A DNA stretch of 64,000 nt from Branchiostoma lanceolatum (lineage: Eukaryota > Chordata > Leptocardii > Amphioxiformes > Branchiostomatidae): positions 1,718,883-1,782,882 of the forward strand of contig NC_089732.1 in NCBI RefSeq assembly GCF_035083965.1, given 5' to 3'. Positions 38,501 through 47,209 of this stretch are shown one piece after another. Under the pieces are notes generated by a model. It searched no databases. It had not been told where the DNA came from and saw nothing but the letters and a program-made list of their open reading frames with translations. Position 1 is the first letter of the stretch. Each line of letters begins with the position of its first letter. The translations under genes were made by a program, and so were the position numbers.

Positions 38501-41457
38501 TATCTGTTCATTGACTTTATTTGAGCTAAACTGTTTCAAAATCACTTTCCTTTTATCATATCAGAAGGACAGGATCTTCGCAAGAGACGACAAGGAGGCG
38601 TGCTTCGCTGTCCATCTGGAGAGGATCCCCCTGTTCCACATCGCCACGACTGTCGGGCCCTGCGTCATCCTGGTGGTGCTGATGATCATCACCTTCATCA
38701 TGCCCATAGACAGGGGAGACCGGATCTCGTTCGGAGTGACCATTCAGCTCTCCATGGTCGTGTCTCTCGTGTTTGTCACGGAGGTACTTCCTGTCAAGGG
38801 GGCGCTGCCGTTTTTCGGTAAGTAAAGATAGATAAAGTCGTGTTGTTTCTATGAACTGTTTTTCAAATATCAGTGAATAGTCCCCTAAGGTTAGTAAGTC
38901 AATGGTTAACAACAGAAAGCACAACCAATGTTTACCACCTGCCGGCATTTTGGCGGACCGTCTGTGACCTTCTTCAGGGCAATACTTATGGCAGAACCAG
39001 TCAGCAAAACCAGTCAGTATTGCCCTGAGGAAGGTGACACACGGTCCGCCAAAATGCCGGCAGGTGAACAACATTAGCTGTACATGTGTGAACAGAAAGC
39101 TTTATTGACCACTGTTTTTCAAATAGATTGAGAACAAGCAGTTTTTGATTCTTTTGATTCAACTGCCTTGGCATTCTAGTAACTGTTTACCATGGATGAT
39201 TTTACAGCCACACTGATTGTTGTGTGCATGGCACTGATGGGACTCTTCCTCTTCTTCACCATGGGCATCATCAAGCTCCACGACAAGGAGGGGAGCCTGC
39301 CTCCGTCTGCGAAGACTTTCTTTCTCCGCTATATGGCAAAGTATGTGCTGTTCGTAACTGTTACAATAACTTGAATTAGACTTCATAGATACGTTACATA
39401 ATAATACTCTTAAGTTGGAGCATACACAAAGTTTATTATATGATTAGACCAAATGGCAATTGAGATACATTTTGAAGATTATTCACATTGAGAACACAGT
39501 ATGTGTTGCAGCACAGTTAGATACTATTAGATAACACTATTAGGTAGATGTGAACTGCATGTAAAATCTAACCATGGTCAGATAACTGACCAATAGAGCC
39601 AATGGACATTACCTGGGAAGTCCAAATGTGATCTCGTGAGAGTTATAGATCTTGCGAGTTTACCTTCGAAAGTGATTGTTCATTGTTGATCCTGAAGAAG
39701 GCGACAGTGGTCGTTGAAAATTTGATCCGTGCATTCCTTTGTGTTGGAAGAAATTTTAGTATTGTACTGAAAACTCCTTTATCATTGTCATTGTTAAGGA
39801 TGCTGCTGTTGGGAGACCTCACAAAGAAGAAGCGTCCGACCAACAACACCGCCATCGAGCTGGCCAGCTTCCGATTCAACGAGAACACAAAGCCGTTCTC
39901 TGGAGAAGACCCCGCTGATGCGTACGAGACCGCCGGCCCTTACTCCTTCGAGCCTCCTACAGCCGAAACCAACTTCGCCTTCGATGCGGAAGACGCGATG
40001 ACGTTCTCCGGAGAAAACGCCGCTGATGCCTCCGGGACCACCGCGTACGAGTCCTTCGAGACTCCTACACGTCCGGTCGAGGCCATTGCCAAGAAGATGA
40101 TCGTCTTCGAAGGCAGTCCAGGTGCGGGATCAAACCCGGGGCTTCTAGTTCCAGAGGCAAGATTGCTAATCACTGCGATCTTGCCTCTGGAGTCTGGAAC
40201 TAGAAGCCCCGGGTTCGATCCCAACATGCATGCTACCGGATAGGGTCGCAGTCATTAGGACAGGACGTTAAGCTGTGGTCCACTGTTCATTGTGCTTGTC
40301 GAAAAAAGCTAGGGGAATTTCCCCGGTACAATAAACCTGTAAATACTGTACATAACGTCTGTCTTCCTGTCTTGACCAGTGGAAGATTAGCTCATTGAGC
40401 TCATTTGAGCTCAGCTGGTTTGAGATCACTTTCCTTTCCTTTCCAGGGCCTTCCGATGTCTCCAAGACAACTGCCCAGCCAACTGCAGCCCTGGAGGCCA
40501 GCCTGCTGATGATGGTGTCCAGTGTGAAGGAGCTGACAACTGTCATGAAGACCGAAGTGGGGGAGCTCGCCAAGGCAGTAAACAACCAGGTACAGGCTGC
40601 TGTATTGATTGATTGGTTTGTTGGTTGGTTGGTTGGTTGGTTAGTTGATAGATTGACTGACTGACTGACTGACTGACTGACTGACTGACTGACTGACTGA
40701 CTGACTGACTGACTGACTGACTGACTGACTCATTGATTGGTTCATTGATTGGTTCATTGATTGGTTCATTCATTTCCTTTTTCTATGAAACATTACACAT
40801 TGATACAGGCTTAAGATATACACAAAATCAAATACAAACATATATATAGCTAAACTAACTGCACCGTAAACCATAGCTGTTGTGAACAATCAAATTTCTG
40901 TAGTGCTAGTAGCTGCAATGTCAACAAACGTTTGATAATTCAGTTATTGGAGGAGAGTACTGTAAATGCATCTAAGTTCGCGTGGTTTTTATTTCGCGCT
41001 AAGGTGAAAATGGAGTGTTCGCGGTGGTTTGCAGATTGCGGCAGCACTATAGTCACATACTGCTACATTATTGTACAAAAATGTTGGCGGTGGTTTTAAG
41101 TTCGCGGTGAAATGGTCGCCGCAAAAACCACGAACATAAAACCACCGCGAACATTTCTGCGTTTACGGTAATCTGTTTAAGAAAGTTTAACATATCCTCC
41201 TTTGCCTTGATTCAACAAACAACCAGACACAGGAGCTGAAGGTCGAGCTCTCCGATGTCCTGAAGACCGAGATGGGGAAACTCTCCAAGGCAGTTAACAA
41301 CCAGACAGAGGAGCTGGCCAAGCTGATGAAGAAGGAGGAGGATCCGGAGGTGTCCGATTACACCCTTCTGGCCAAGGTGCTGGACAGGCTGTGTCTTGTC
41401 CTGTACGTCATCAGTATCATTGTGGCCGTGCCCACCACCATGTATCTGGGCAAGTAA
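23562..41457 (+). CDS. Chimeric lectin/F5-8C/LDLa/Frizzled/kringle/sushi Cys-loop ion channel
   Basis: Twenty-four exons join without a frame break (3,882 bases, 1,293 residues): 23562-23616, 26422-26715, 27212-27325, 27767-27972, 28349-28520, 28826-28861, 29156-29269, 29508-29629, 29839-30022, 30444-30563, 31434-31695, 31981-32132, 32702-32923, 34190-34381, 35106-35227, 35963-36007, 36800-36909, 37497-37684, 38036-38124, 38565-38817, 39208-39340, 39799-40121, 40447-40589, 41227-41457. Order: signal peptide 1-19, C-type lectin 20-154 and 155-280, F5/8C 293-432, LDLa 433-472 ([11 protein letters not shown]), Frizzled CRD 473-610, kringle 611-684, sushi 685-748, channel ligand-binding domain 749-951 (Cys-loop with 13 residues between cysteines, FPxD inside), M1 956-978, M2 987-1008, M3 1019-1040, long loop, M4 1269-1288. 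It is probably a pentameric plasma-membrane cation channel with a very large ectodomain. The ligand is unknown. Confidence 0.88.
23692..23944 (+). mobile_element. tRNA-related SINE in intron 1
   Basis: Contains a B-box-like GGTTCGAAGCC and the tail GCCCTTGGGAA...CACTTTA...CACCCAGGTGTAAAAATGGGTACCTG, which also occurs at about 50897-51031 (reverse). A SINE is the best reading. Confidence 0.55.
23993..24766. repeat. Tandem duplication of about 400 bp in intron 1
   Basis: The block starting TTTCTATCAGGATCTCTGCCAG at 23993 recurs at 24397 and runs to the shared end GTCAAGGGCTGAATTG. The copies are about 90% alike by eye, with small deletions. No coding potential is seen. Confidence 0.8.
25275..25615. 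repeat. Second tandem duplication in intron 1
   Basis: Two diverged copies offset by about 190 bases: GTGAAGCCATCTCTCCGTGTAG near 25310 and ATGAAGCCCTCTCTCTATGTAG near 25500, each followed by GGGCGTATCCA and TCATGCACA. Confidence 0.65.
25618..26325. mobile_element. Nested inverted-repeat (MITE-like) element
   Basis: A hairpin with 44-base arms (25673-25716 and 25742-25786, one mismatch; core AAAGGCACTACATT) is followed by a long palindrome. Its arms of about 115 bases lie at 25833-25951 and 26118-26240 around a loop of about 165 bases. A diverged copy of the outer motif (AGATTAAAG...GTCGACGACATCGTCAA) closes the structure near 26265-26320. This looks like a non-autonomous element, possibly with one inserted in another. 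It sits directly upstream of lectin exon 2. Confidence 0.7.
28577..28668. mobile_element. Short foldback element in intron 5
   Basis: Starts TGTAAATGCAGAAATGTTTGCGG and folds onto CCGCAAACTTAAAACCACCGCAAA. The same family occurs at 40958-41171 and 51375-51794. Confidence 0.55.
30362..30422 (+). mobile_element. tRNA-like SINE head fragment in intron 9
   Basis: TGTGGTGTAGTGGTCTGCGC matches a pol III A-box (TRGYNNARNNGG). No B-box or body follows, and exon 10 begins 22 bases later. Confidence 0.35.
30814..31377. mobile_element. MITE-like element in intron 10
   Basis: The left end TTAAAGGCAACCTAAGCAATATTAGGG and right end GTAGGGCACCTTTAA are imperfect inverted repeats. The left end and internal sequence match the element at 36939-37300. 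It lies directly before the Frizzled-domain exon. Confidence 0.65.
32194..32364. mobile_element. Hairpin MITE in intron 12
   Basis: Arms of about 70 bases at 32194-32261 and 32292-32364 pair (CTTCCAACACTAAGGT... with ...AAGTTAGTGTTGGAAG; CCTTCTTCAGAAT with ATTCTGAAGAAGG). A single-arm relative lies at about 39685-39765. Confidence 0.75.
32995..33245. repeat. 37 bp minisatellite in intron 13
   Basis: Nearly identical tandem units of 37 bases, about six and a half copies, containing TGTCCCTGGTGCTGAATGAC and ATTCACACTGACACTGC. The near-perfect identity implies recent expansion or homogenisation. Confidence 0.92.
33421..33690 (+). mobile_element. tRNA-related SINE in intron 13
   Basis: The head contains GGTTCTGGGTTCGAATCTC (B-box), followed by GTGCCCTTGGGAAAGGCAC, shared with other copies, and TCAGATGGGACGTTAAGCTA. 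Confidence 0.6.
33770..34189 (+). repeat. Ladder of duplicated splice acceptors before the sushi exon
   Basis: A 91-93 base unit is repeated four times immediately upstream of the sushi exon. Each unit carries ATGATATTATCATGATGATGAT, then CTTTGATAACTTGTTACNCC(T/C)AG and the first 26-27 bases of the sushi exon (ATACCNACCTTGGCTGCTTGG). Decoy exon starts are at 33822, 33915, 34006 and 34099; the real exon starts at 34190. Three decoys are followed by a GT that would define an in-frame 27-base microexon. Confidence 0.8.
35340..35402 (+). mobile_element. LINE 3'-tail fragment in intron 15
   Basis: TGCCATACTTTGTACCTTGTTGTGCAATAAAGTTATTATTAT is a typical tail ending in a short microsatellite. A related tail is at about 43975-44020. 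Confidence 0.5.
36076..36314. mobile_element. MITE with 31 bp terminal inverted repeats in intron 16
   Basis: TTACTAGAATATTCTTCAATC and GTGACTTAA at the left (36076-36106) pair with TTAAGTCACTGATTGAAGAA at the right (36283-36314). The interior has no coding potential. Confidence 0.8.
36939..37300. mobile_element. Complete MITE in intron 17
   Basis: Imperfect inverted ends TTAAAGGCAACCGAAGCAAC and GCTTAGGTTGTCTTTAA enclose about 300 bases related to the element at 30814-31377. Confidence 0.75.
38340..38550 (+). mobile_element. tRNA-derived SINE body ending at the M1-M2 exon acceptor
   Basis: The body runs GGAAAGGGTCGCAGTCCTTAG, ACGTTAAGCCATGGTC, AGCTAGGGGAATTTCCCCGG, CGACCAGTGGAAGA, to ATCACTTTCCTTTT. 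Other copies are at 40140-40445, 49920-50229 (reverse) and 53888-54113. Its pyrimidine-rich tail is followed after about 13 bases by the CAG acceptor of the exon at 38565. Confidence 0.8.
38935..39066. mobile_element. Hairpin MITE between M2 and M3 exons
   Basis: Arms of about 53 bases: CACCTGCCGGCATTTTGGCG at 38935 pairs with CGCCAAAATGCCGGCAGGTG ending at 39066, continuing through CTTCAGGGCAATACT/AGTATTGCCCTGAGG. The loop is about 25 bases. Confidence 0.85.
40126..40445 (+). mobile_element. SINE with inverted head forming almost all of intron 22
   Basis: An inverted repeat (40126-40164 against 40175-40222) built from the SINE head (AACCCGGGGCTTCTAGTTCC; GGTTCGATCCC B-box) leads into the SINE body and its tail TCACTTTCCTTTCCTTTCC. 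That tail is immediately the polypyrimidine tract of the acceptor for the exon at 40447. The intron is 40122-40446. Confidence 0.8.
40605..40775. repeat. Simple repeats GGTT and GACT in intron 23
   Basis: GGTTGGTTGGTT, then about 19 copies of the tetranucleotide GACT at about 40650-40730, then ATTGATTGGTTC repeats. Confidence 0.95.
40958..41171. mobile_element. MITE in intron 23
   Basis: The ends GTACTGTAAATGCA and TGCGTTTACGGTA are inverted. The interior is built of GTTCGCGGTGGTTT and AAACCACCGCGAAC repeats. Same family as 28577 and 51375. Confidence 0.75.
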
Positions 41458-42335
41458 AGATCTAGTTTGCATTCGGATCTGGTTTGGATTCGGATCTGGC
41501 TTGGATTCGGATCTGATTTGGATTCGGATCTGGTTTGGATTCTGATCTGGTTTGGATTCTGATCTGGTTAGACACAGTAAACCCACCCAGACAAACTGCA
41601 ACAGCTTTCAAGTTAATAAGTAGTTATCCTATAGGTGGAACGTACATAACATTCATCTGAGTTCTAGAAGATTGCTCATAGTCTAAAAATCTGGATCTAG
41701 CTTGACGTGTGTAAAGTAAATAACAGTTGTGTTTTTTTTCTTTTCAGTTTATTTACTTATTCATTCATTTAACAGGGACAACATATTGCCTATCAAAGAT
41801 GTTTCAATGTGTACTGATGATGATGATGGGTCAAAGACCCTTAATATGATAAGATAAGGCAAGATATAACAGTCGTGTTTTTGCATGTTTAATTCATTTT
41901 ATTTACTTAATTTATTGATTCATCTAAGCAGGAAAGGAATAGCGACTAGGATGTTTTCAATTGGTCCTGGACTGATGTAACAATTATGTTTTTTGTTCAG
42001 TTTCAGATCACTTACTTATTTATCAGTTCATTTATTAATTCATTAATTTAAGGTGTTTTCAATGTGTACTAGGTGGAAGACGCTAAACATAGATACAAGG
42101 AGATGAGATGCTTGCATCAACCAATGATTTCATCTGGTAATAGAAATACCACTTTGATGTACCTGAGCAGGCTCACGTTTTAGCATTTACATGTATCTAG
42201 TTTAAGAGTCGTAGGGCCTTGTAATGTGTATTAAATTGGATTGAATAATCATTTGTTTTTGTGTAAGAGTCTTATACACAATGTGTACATTTTGAAGGGT
42301 CAAATCATCAATAAAAGGAAAACCAAGGAATTATA
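41458..42335 (+). terminator. 3' UTR and polyadenylation signal of the chimeric channel gene
   Basis: After the TAA at 41455-41457 come five copies of an 18-base repeat (GGATTCGGATCTGGTTT, 41470-41570) and several blocks of the pattern TTTATTTACTT...ATTCATT (41750-42055). An AATAAA lies at 42310-42315. The extent of the UTR is inference. Confidence 0.5.
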
Positions 42336-43202
42336 TTTTTTGTGTCCTTCACAAAATCATTGCCTCATTTAGTATTCTTTTAACCAACATCTACACATGA
42401 TAAAAGTTATAAATAGACAAACTTTGAACCAAAGAGCTATTTGGATATTTACTGCATCAGAGAGCACTTGTCCTGAGTTGTCCACTTTGTTTCCTACTCT
42501 CTAAACGATTAAAAAGGAATATGCACTCAATGTTTCTCCATTCCTTGGGTTTTGCAACTGTCTAATAGCACCGTCTAGCGGAACAAATCTGTGATGCAGT
42601 TACAGTACAATCCCCTATGGGAGTTTGCGTGTAATCGTTGAAAGCGCCTTCTGGCGGATGTAGAAATAATCGTCACGTCACAGATGGTTATGTTGAGGTC
42701 AGTTTTCCGAACATGGTAAAGACTATCACTTCGGGGACAATCTAATGTATGATGAGGTCTGTGGTATACTATACGTATGTTTTATCACTCGAGTACTTCC
42801 ACGCATGGTTTGTATGATTATTCTATCGACTAAAGGCGCTCATTTATATCTGAAGAGTATGGATGGCCCGGTGTCTTTCAAGCTTTTATTAAAGCGAGCC
42901 GTTAAGCGAAGCTGCAAGGCCCTGTAAGCTATCGGCAGAGAGAGGGAGAGAGAGGGAGAGAAGAAGAGCATTCCTGAGCTGAAGCACCTCCTCTATTCAC
43001 TGGGCGGAGCTTTATTAACACCGTGTCACGGTCAGGTGCAACCTGTTTTGTGGTGGAGGATCATCTCCGTTACCTGCAGTACCGTAAATCTTCACTGGTC
43101 GGCGCTTTATGAGTACCGTCTAGCCACTAGCACTGTCAGGTGCAGCCTGTATACTAGTATTTTGGTGCCTGGAAACGACTTGAAGGTACAGAGTGGTGGT
43201 AA
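42336..43202. other. Intergenic, nothing recognised
   Basis: No exon is supported. Two related stretches (GTCACGGTCAGGTGCAACCTG near 43025 and CACTGTCAGGTGCAGCCTG near 43131) suggest a small local duplication. Confidence 0.4.
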
Positions 43203-43242
43203 GAATAAGCAAGGAGGTTATATATAACCTCCTTGGAATAAG
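43203..43242. mobile_element. 26 bp perfect palindrome with 7 bp target-site duplication
   Basis: The perfect palindrome CAAGGAGGTTATA/TATAACCTCCTTG (43210-43235) is flanked on both sides by GAATAAG (43203-43209 and 43236-43242). A near-identical insertion is at 48770-48811. Confidence 0.8.
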
Positions 43243-43748
43243 GTAGCAATATATAGAAAGAAAACAATGGTTTCAAGAGCCGTTATTGCACCAAAAGACG
43301 TGTTGTTGCGAACTTGTATTAGAATAGAAATGTAAGTGTAATAGAAAGACTGTGTCGTGGTGTGAAGTAACTGAGAGTTGCAGACATATCGTTTATTGGT
43401 ATCTAGAACTTCTAAAACATTTAACAGGAAGTAAACGTGTTAAGTCATCCGCTCCGTAGCGATGGAGTTGTCGGTGTCGGAAACAGTTAACGTTACCCTT
43501 TCAGACCGTCTGCCTTAGCAGTTTGGCTGATATACCGTGACTATATGTGAGTATTAGGTGTCATCTGTGATCAGGTCAAAGGTTAAAAAAATTGCCAGGT
43601 GAGTTGACAAACTTGATGAGCTCCCTGTTTTCAAGGTGTTACGGACGGAATGACTGAATTCAGCTGCTGCTTTTCTGTGAACGCGTTGAGACTCAGGTAT
43701 GTACTCAGAATGTGGACAGTTTAGAGTTATGCGATACTGCAGTAGTCA

Positions 43749-43880
43749 TAGCCGCGGCGACTGTTGGAGGGCTTCTTTTGCTTGCAGTCTAGTACATTTT
43801 GCCCTATCAATAGAGGTAATGTATAATACTGCAAGCGCAAAAGAAGCTCTCCAACACTGGTAACAGTCGTCGCGGCTAAA
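43749..43880. mobile_element. Foldback element
   Basis: Arms of about 40-50 bases pair: AGCCGCGGCGACTGTTGGAG and GGCTTCTTTTGCTTGCAGT on the left with ACTGCAAGCGCAAAAGAAGC and GTCGTCGCGGCT on the right. No coding potential. Confidence 0.75.
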
Positions 43881-43974
43881 GTAGTCATATAAAAAAACAT
43901 TCTAAACCCATATTATACACTCTTGTATTAGGTAGATTAGCCCTTAGATATATACAGAACTGTAGTTATGTTCC

Positions 43975-45090
43975 AGCCATACTTTGTACCTTGTACAATT
44001 GTTGCGCAATAAAGTTATATCAAAATGTTTATTGTGGAAAATTTACTGGCATGCTTAGTTTGTTTGATATATATGAATATAATGTGGTTTTGGCTTGTTT
44101 AACGCCAGGGTTGCATACAAGATGTTGATTATACCACCTGTGTGACAGACGACATCAACATAATTTACCCAAATGGCCTTTTTGGTGGCTGAACCACAAG
44201 TGAAAGATGCATGCTGTGGAAGTAGTGTAACTTTGAATACGTAACGGACTATCATGAGAGTGGGAAGTAAGTGTGTTGTTGCCAATTTGTTCACAAAATA
44301 GAAAACCGTTCATAACAATTGTTGATATGCCAATTAAAGAAAGTCTCACGTATAAAACACAAAATAGCTTTGGCTTCCGATAAGGAAATTATGTATGTAC
44401 TTTATGTCTTAAAGATTACCACAGTTTCGTGAAGAAATTTGTATTCATGTTCTTTATTTTATTGTAATTTTAGTTATCCATTTTGATGTTATTGTCAGAA
44501 ACCTTGCAATGATTTGTATACAGCTGTAAACGAGCGGACGATGTGTGTTGTACAAATGTCTAACCCTCCTTGCCTTAACGAATGTAAACGTTAAACTTTG
44601 TATTTCTAGAATTATAGGGCGAAGACTTTTATGTAGCTTTGGGCATATGAGTATGTTACATATGACTTGTAGTACAGAGAATTGTACATTTCAATGTACG
44701 TGCTTTTGATATTTGTATTTCTTTGTCAGAATTGTAGTGGTAGCATGTATATCAAAACAATGTTCAGTAGATATGTTTTCTTGATCTGTTGTCTTTTCTT
44801 CTTGTCCATGTGTGATTTATTGAATAAAGAATACTTTTTAATTATCTGTTTCTCCGTTTCGCTTGTCATTTTATTCTCACATCAGATACGAGGCTTGTCA
44901 ACAATTGATTTGACATATATATGACTTGGCCAATACCCATAGTTTAGGAGGTTAGCAATTGGTATATTCAGATTAATAACACTCACCTGTGTAACAGGTG
45001 TTCATGAACATAATTTACCCAAATGGGCTTTTTAATGTCCAGACCACTAACGAAAGATGCTTGCTCTTAAGGTACTGTAAAGATTTGCGG
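43975..45090. repeat. Repeat-rich intergenic stretch
   Basis: It starts with a LINE-like tail (GCCATACTTTGTACCTTGTAC...CAATAAAGTTAT). A stretch of about 110 bases near 44120-44240 (ACCTGTGTGACAG...TAATTTACCCAAATGG...GAAAGATGC) recurs at about 44975-45070. The small ORFs here lack any recognisable feature. Confidence 0.5.
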
Positions 45091-46650
45091 GGGTGTAGGT
45101 GGGGTTGGGGCACCAAAGGTCGCGAATAACGAAATTAAGATATTAATAACGATATTAAGAATTTGCATACAATATTAAACCTTGTATTGAGGGCAGGGCT
45201 AGAAGAGTCTGGGAAATAGTGGGAAAATGAACTTGTAATGACTAATTTTTGTAATATTTGTATAATTCTGGCATCATGAAACATCGTGTTACGTGACGTC
45301 TTGCGACACAGCCTGGCGTGGCCAGACCGGCCTTAAGGGCACCGCTGAGGGCCCTAGTTTTTTGAGCCACTAAGTTCCAAGACAGAGAACTAGTGGTCTC
45401 CTAAACCATAGGACAGCTCAGCTCAGCCGTCCAAGGCTCGCACATGCCAGCCCACTTGGGCTGACATCTTCCCCCGAAAAAGGAGGCTGCCGTTCCATAA
45501 CATGGATCGACATACCTTCAAATCATTCTTGTCTAAAGCCCAGAGTAGCTTCGTGCAACTTTTACTTGTGGTCCAAGAACTGAGAGGAAGGACTGATTTC
45601 TGCTCATTCGTTATTCATAACTGAACCTCCTTATAATAAACAGTGGTCCCATTCGTACTTTGATATCTACTGTTGTCTTTTACCTGTATTTCGCTTTTTA
45701 TGAAGGAGATTTTGCTTGTTTTGGAGCCGACGATGACAATTTATGATAATATGGCACCTTGGTGACTTTGTGACGTCAGCTATGCCCACCTGTTAGTTTC
45801 AGGAGAATTAATGAATTTTTAACCTTATTTGGGTTGGGAATGTTGATTTTCCTAAATCTTCACAGGGCATACTCAAACCATAATCGTGTCTCCCTGTGTT
45901 AAGTCTTATTCTAAATTAGTAAGTCTTAAGTAGGATAAGATAAACCTGTTTCTTTAGCTCAAGTAAAGCACAGTCTCTGTATCTGTTTTTGCATCGTTCA
46001 ATCGGCATAACCGCACCTTCAAAAACAGTCGCTCTCTGTGCGCTCCCAGGGCGACGTTGGCGCGCTCTCGGCGCTCGCTCCGCGCTCTGGCCAATATGAG
46101 GTCGCGGAGAGAACGCAGCGAGAGCGCCGTCCAAGTGGTAACTAATAATATATATGCAAGTTACGGTACGTTCATAATCACACTTTACTTCTTGATCATA
46201 ACACACACACAACGCGCTAGTGATTCACACTGGAACAAACAAGCCACTAATGTTCTTCAAGAAATAAAACATTTATTATGCAAACGGAAAATTGTGTCGT
46301 CTTTTTGATTGTAAACCTTTCCAGCGACACACAATACCATGTAATTGTCAAAGGAACAAGGAAGATATGACTGACCGAAATCAAGTTTCCAAACTTTTGT
46401 GTAAGGCTTATTTCTCTGCACAACAACAGCAGCATGAAACAAATAATACATAGTATCATAACATTATTAGAATTTACAACACTGAGGTATCAAAACTATT
46501 ATTTCAACCAAGGACATTATATAATATTAGTTGTTTCAGCACACTTTAAATTCAACATATATAAGGCACAGTATCATACAACTGATATGTGTACACATAT
46601 TCAAGCAGCTGATTTCATGCAAATACATAGACAAAATATTTATCAACATC
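45091..46650. other. Intergenic, no supported gene
   Basis: A GC-rich imperfect foldback lies at about 46040-46135 (GGCGCTCGCTCCGCGCTC against GAACGCAGCGAGAGCGCC). The rest is AT-rich. A TTTATT near 46271 could be a minus-strand polyadenylation signal for NADK2, but that would imply a very long 3' UTR. Confidence 0.35.
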
Positions 46651-46658
46651 ATAGCCAA

Positions 46659-46776
46659 GATGACAGTTACTCAAGCAACTGGACAGATTTTAAAAACAGT
46701 CAGATGTTTAACGCAGCATCCGCAACATTTCGTCTGACCATTTGCAAATCTATCCAGTTGCTTGAGTAACTGTTAC
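46659..46776. mobile_element. MITE with about 27 bp inverted ends
   Basis: ACAGTTACTCAAGCAACTGG near 46660 pairs with CCAGTTGCTTGAGTAACTGT ending near 46773; AGAT/ATCT extends the stem. The loop is about 70 bases. Confidence 0.8.
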
Positions 46777-47209
46777 CTTGTGTATCTCATAACCTGGATG
46801 TCTAAACTTCATTGATATATCAACATAATATCACTATGTTGCACTCATGTAACGTCTCAAAACGACATCATTTCACTGAAAACATCATGTCCTGTTTAAT
46901 ATATTGCATCATGAATAAATCATATATACCTGTTGTACATCTGTAATAGAATGATTTCACTTAACAGAACTTTGAATCTTGAGCAAACGTAGGCTTCAAG
47001 TTGTAAAAACCATACAGAAAATACAAGAATGAACAACATGTAGTAAATTGAAGCAAACTGAGGAAACAAAACAACATAAGATAGATTGTGAATAGTACAA
47101 AATAAAATGATAAGGAACTGAGTTATGACTGAAATACAGCCTTAGGTGTAAATACACAAAATATCCTTCTTTTTCGTATTTTTTGTATACCCTAAAAAAC
47201 AGTGAATTT

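Noticed and set aside
38556-39074. 172-codon minus-strand ORF opposite the pore exon
   Set aside because: A shadow of the M1-M2 exon and the adjacent MITE; no features of its own.
39940-40227. Minus-strand ORF opposite the M3-M4 loop exon
   Set aside because: It spans an exon shadow and a SINE head; not a gene.
45916-46308. Arg/Ser-rich ORFs over a GC-rich block
   Set aside because: The block is an imperfect inverted repeat; the ORFs on both strands arise from it and lack splice or family support.
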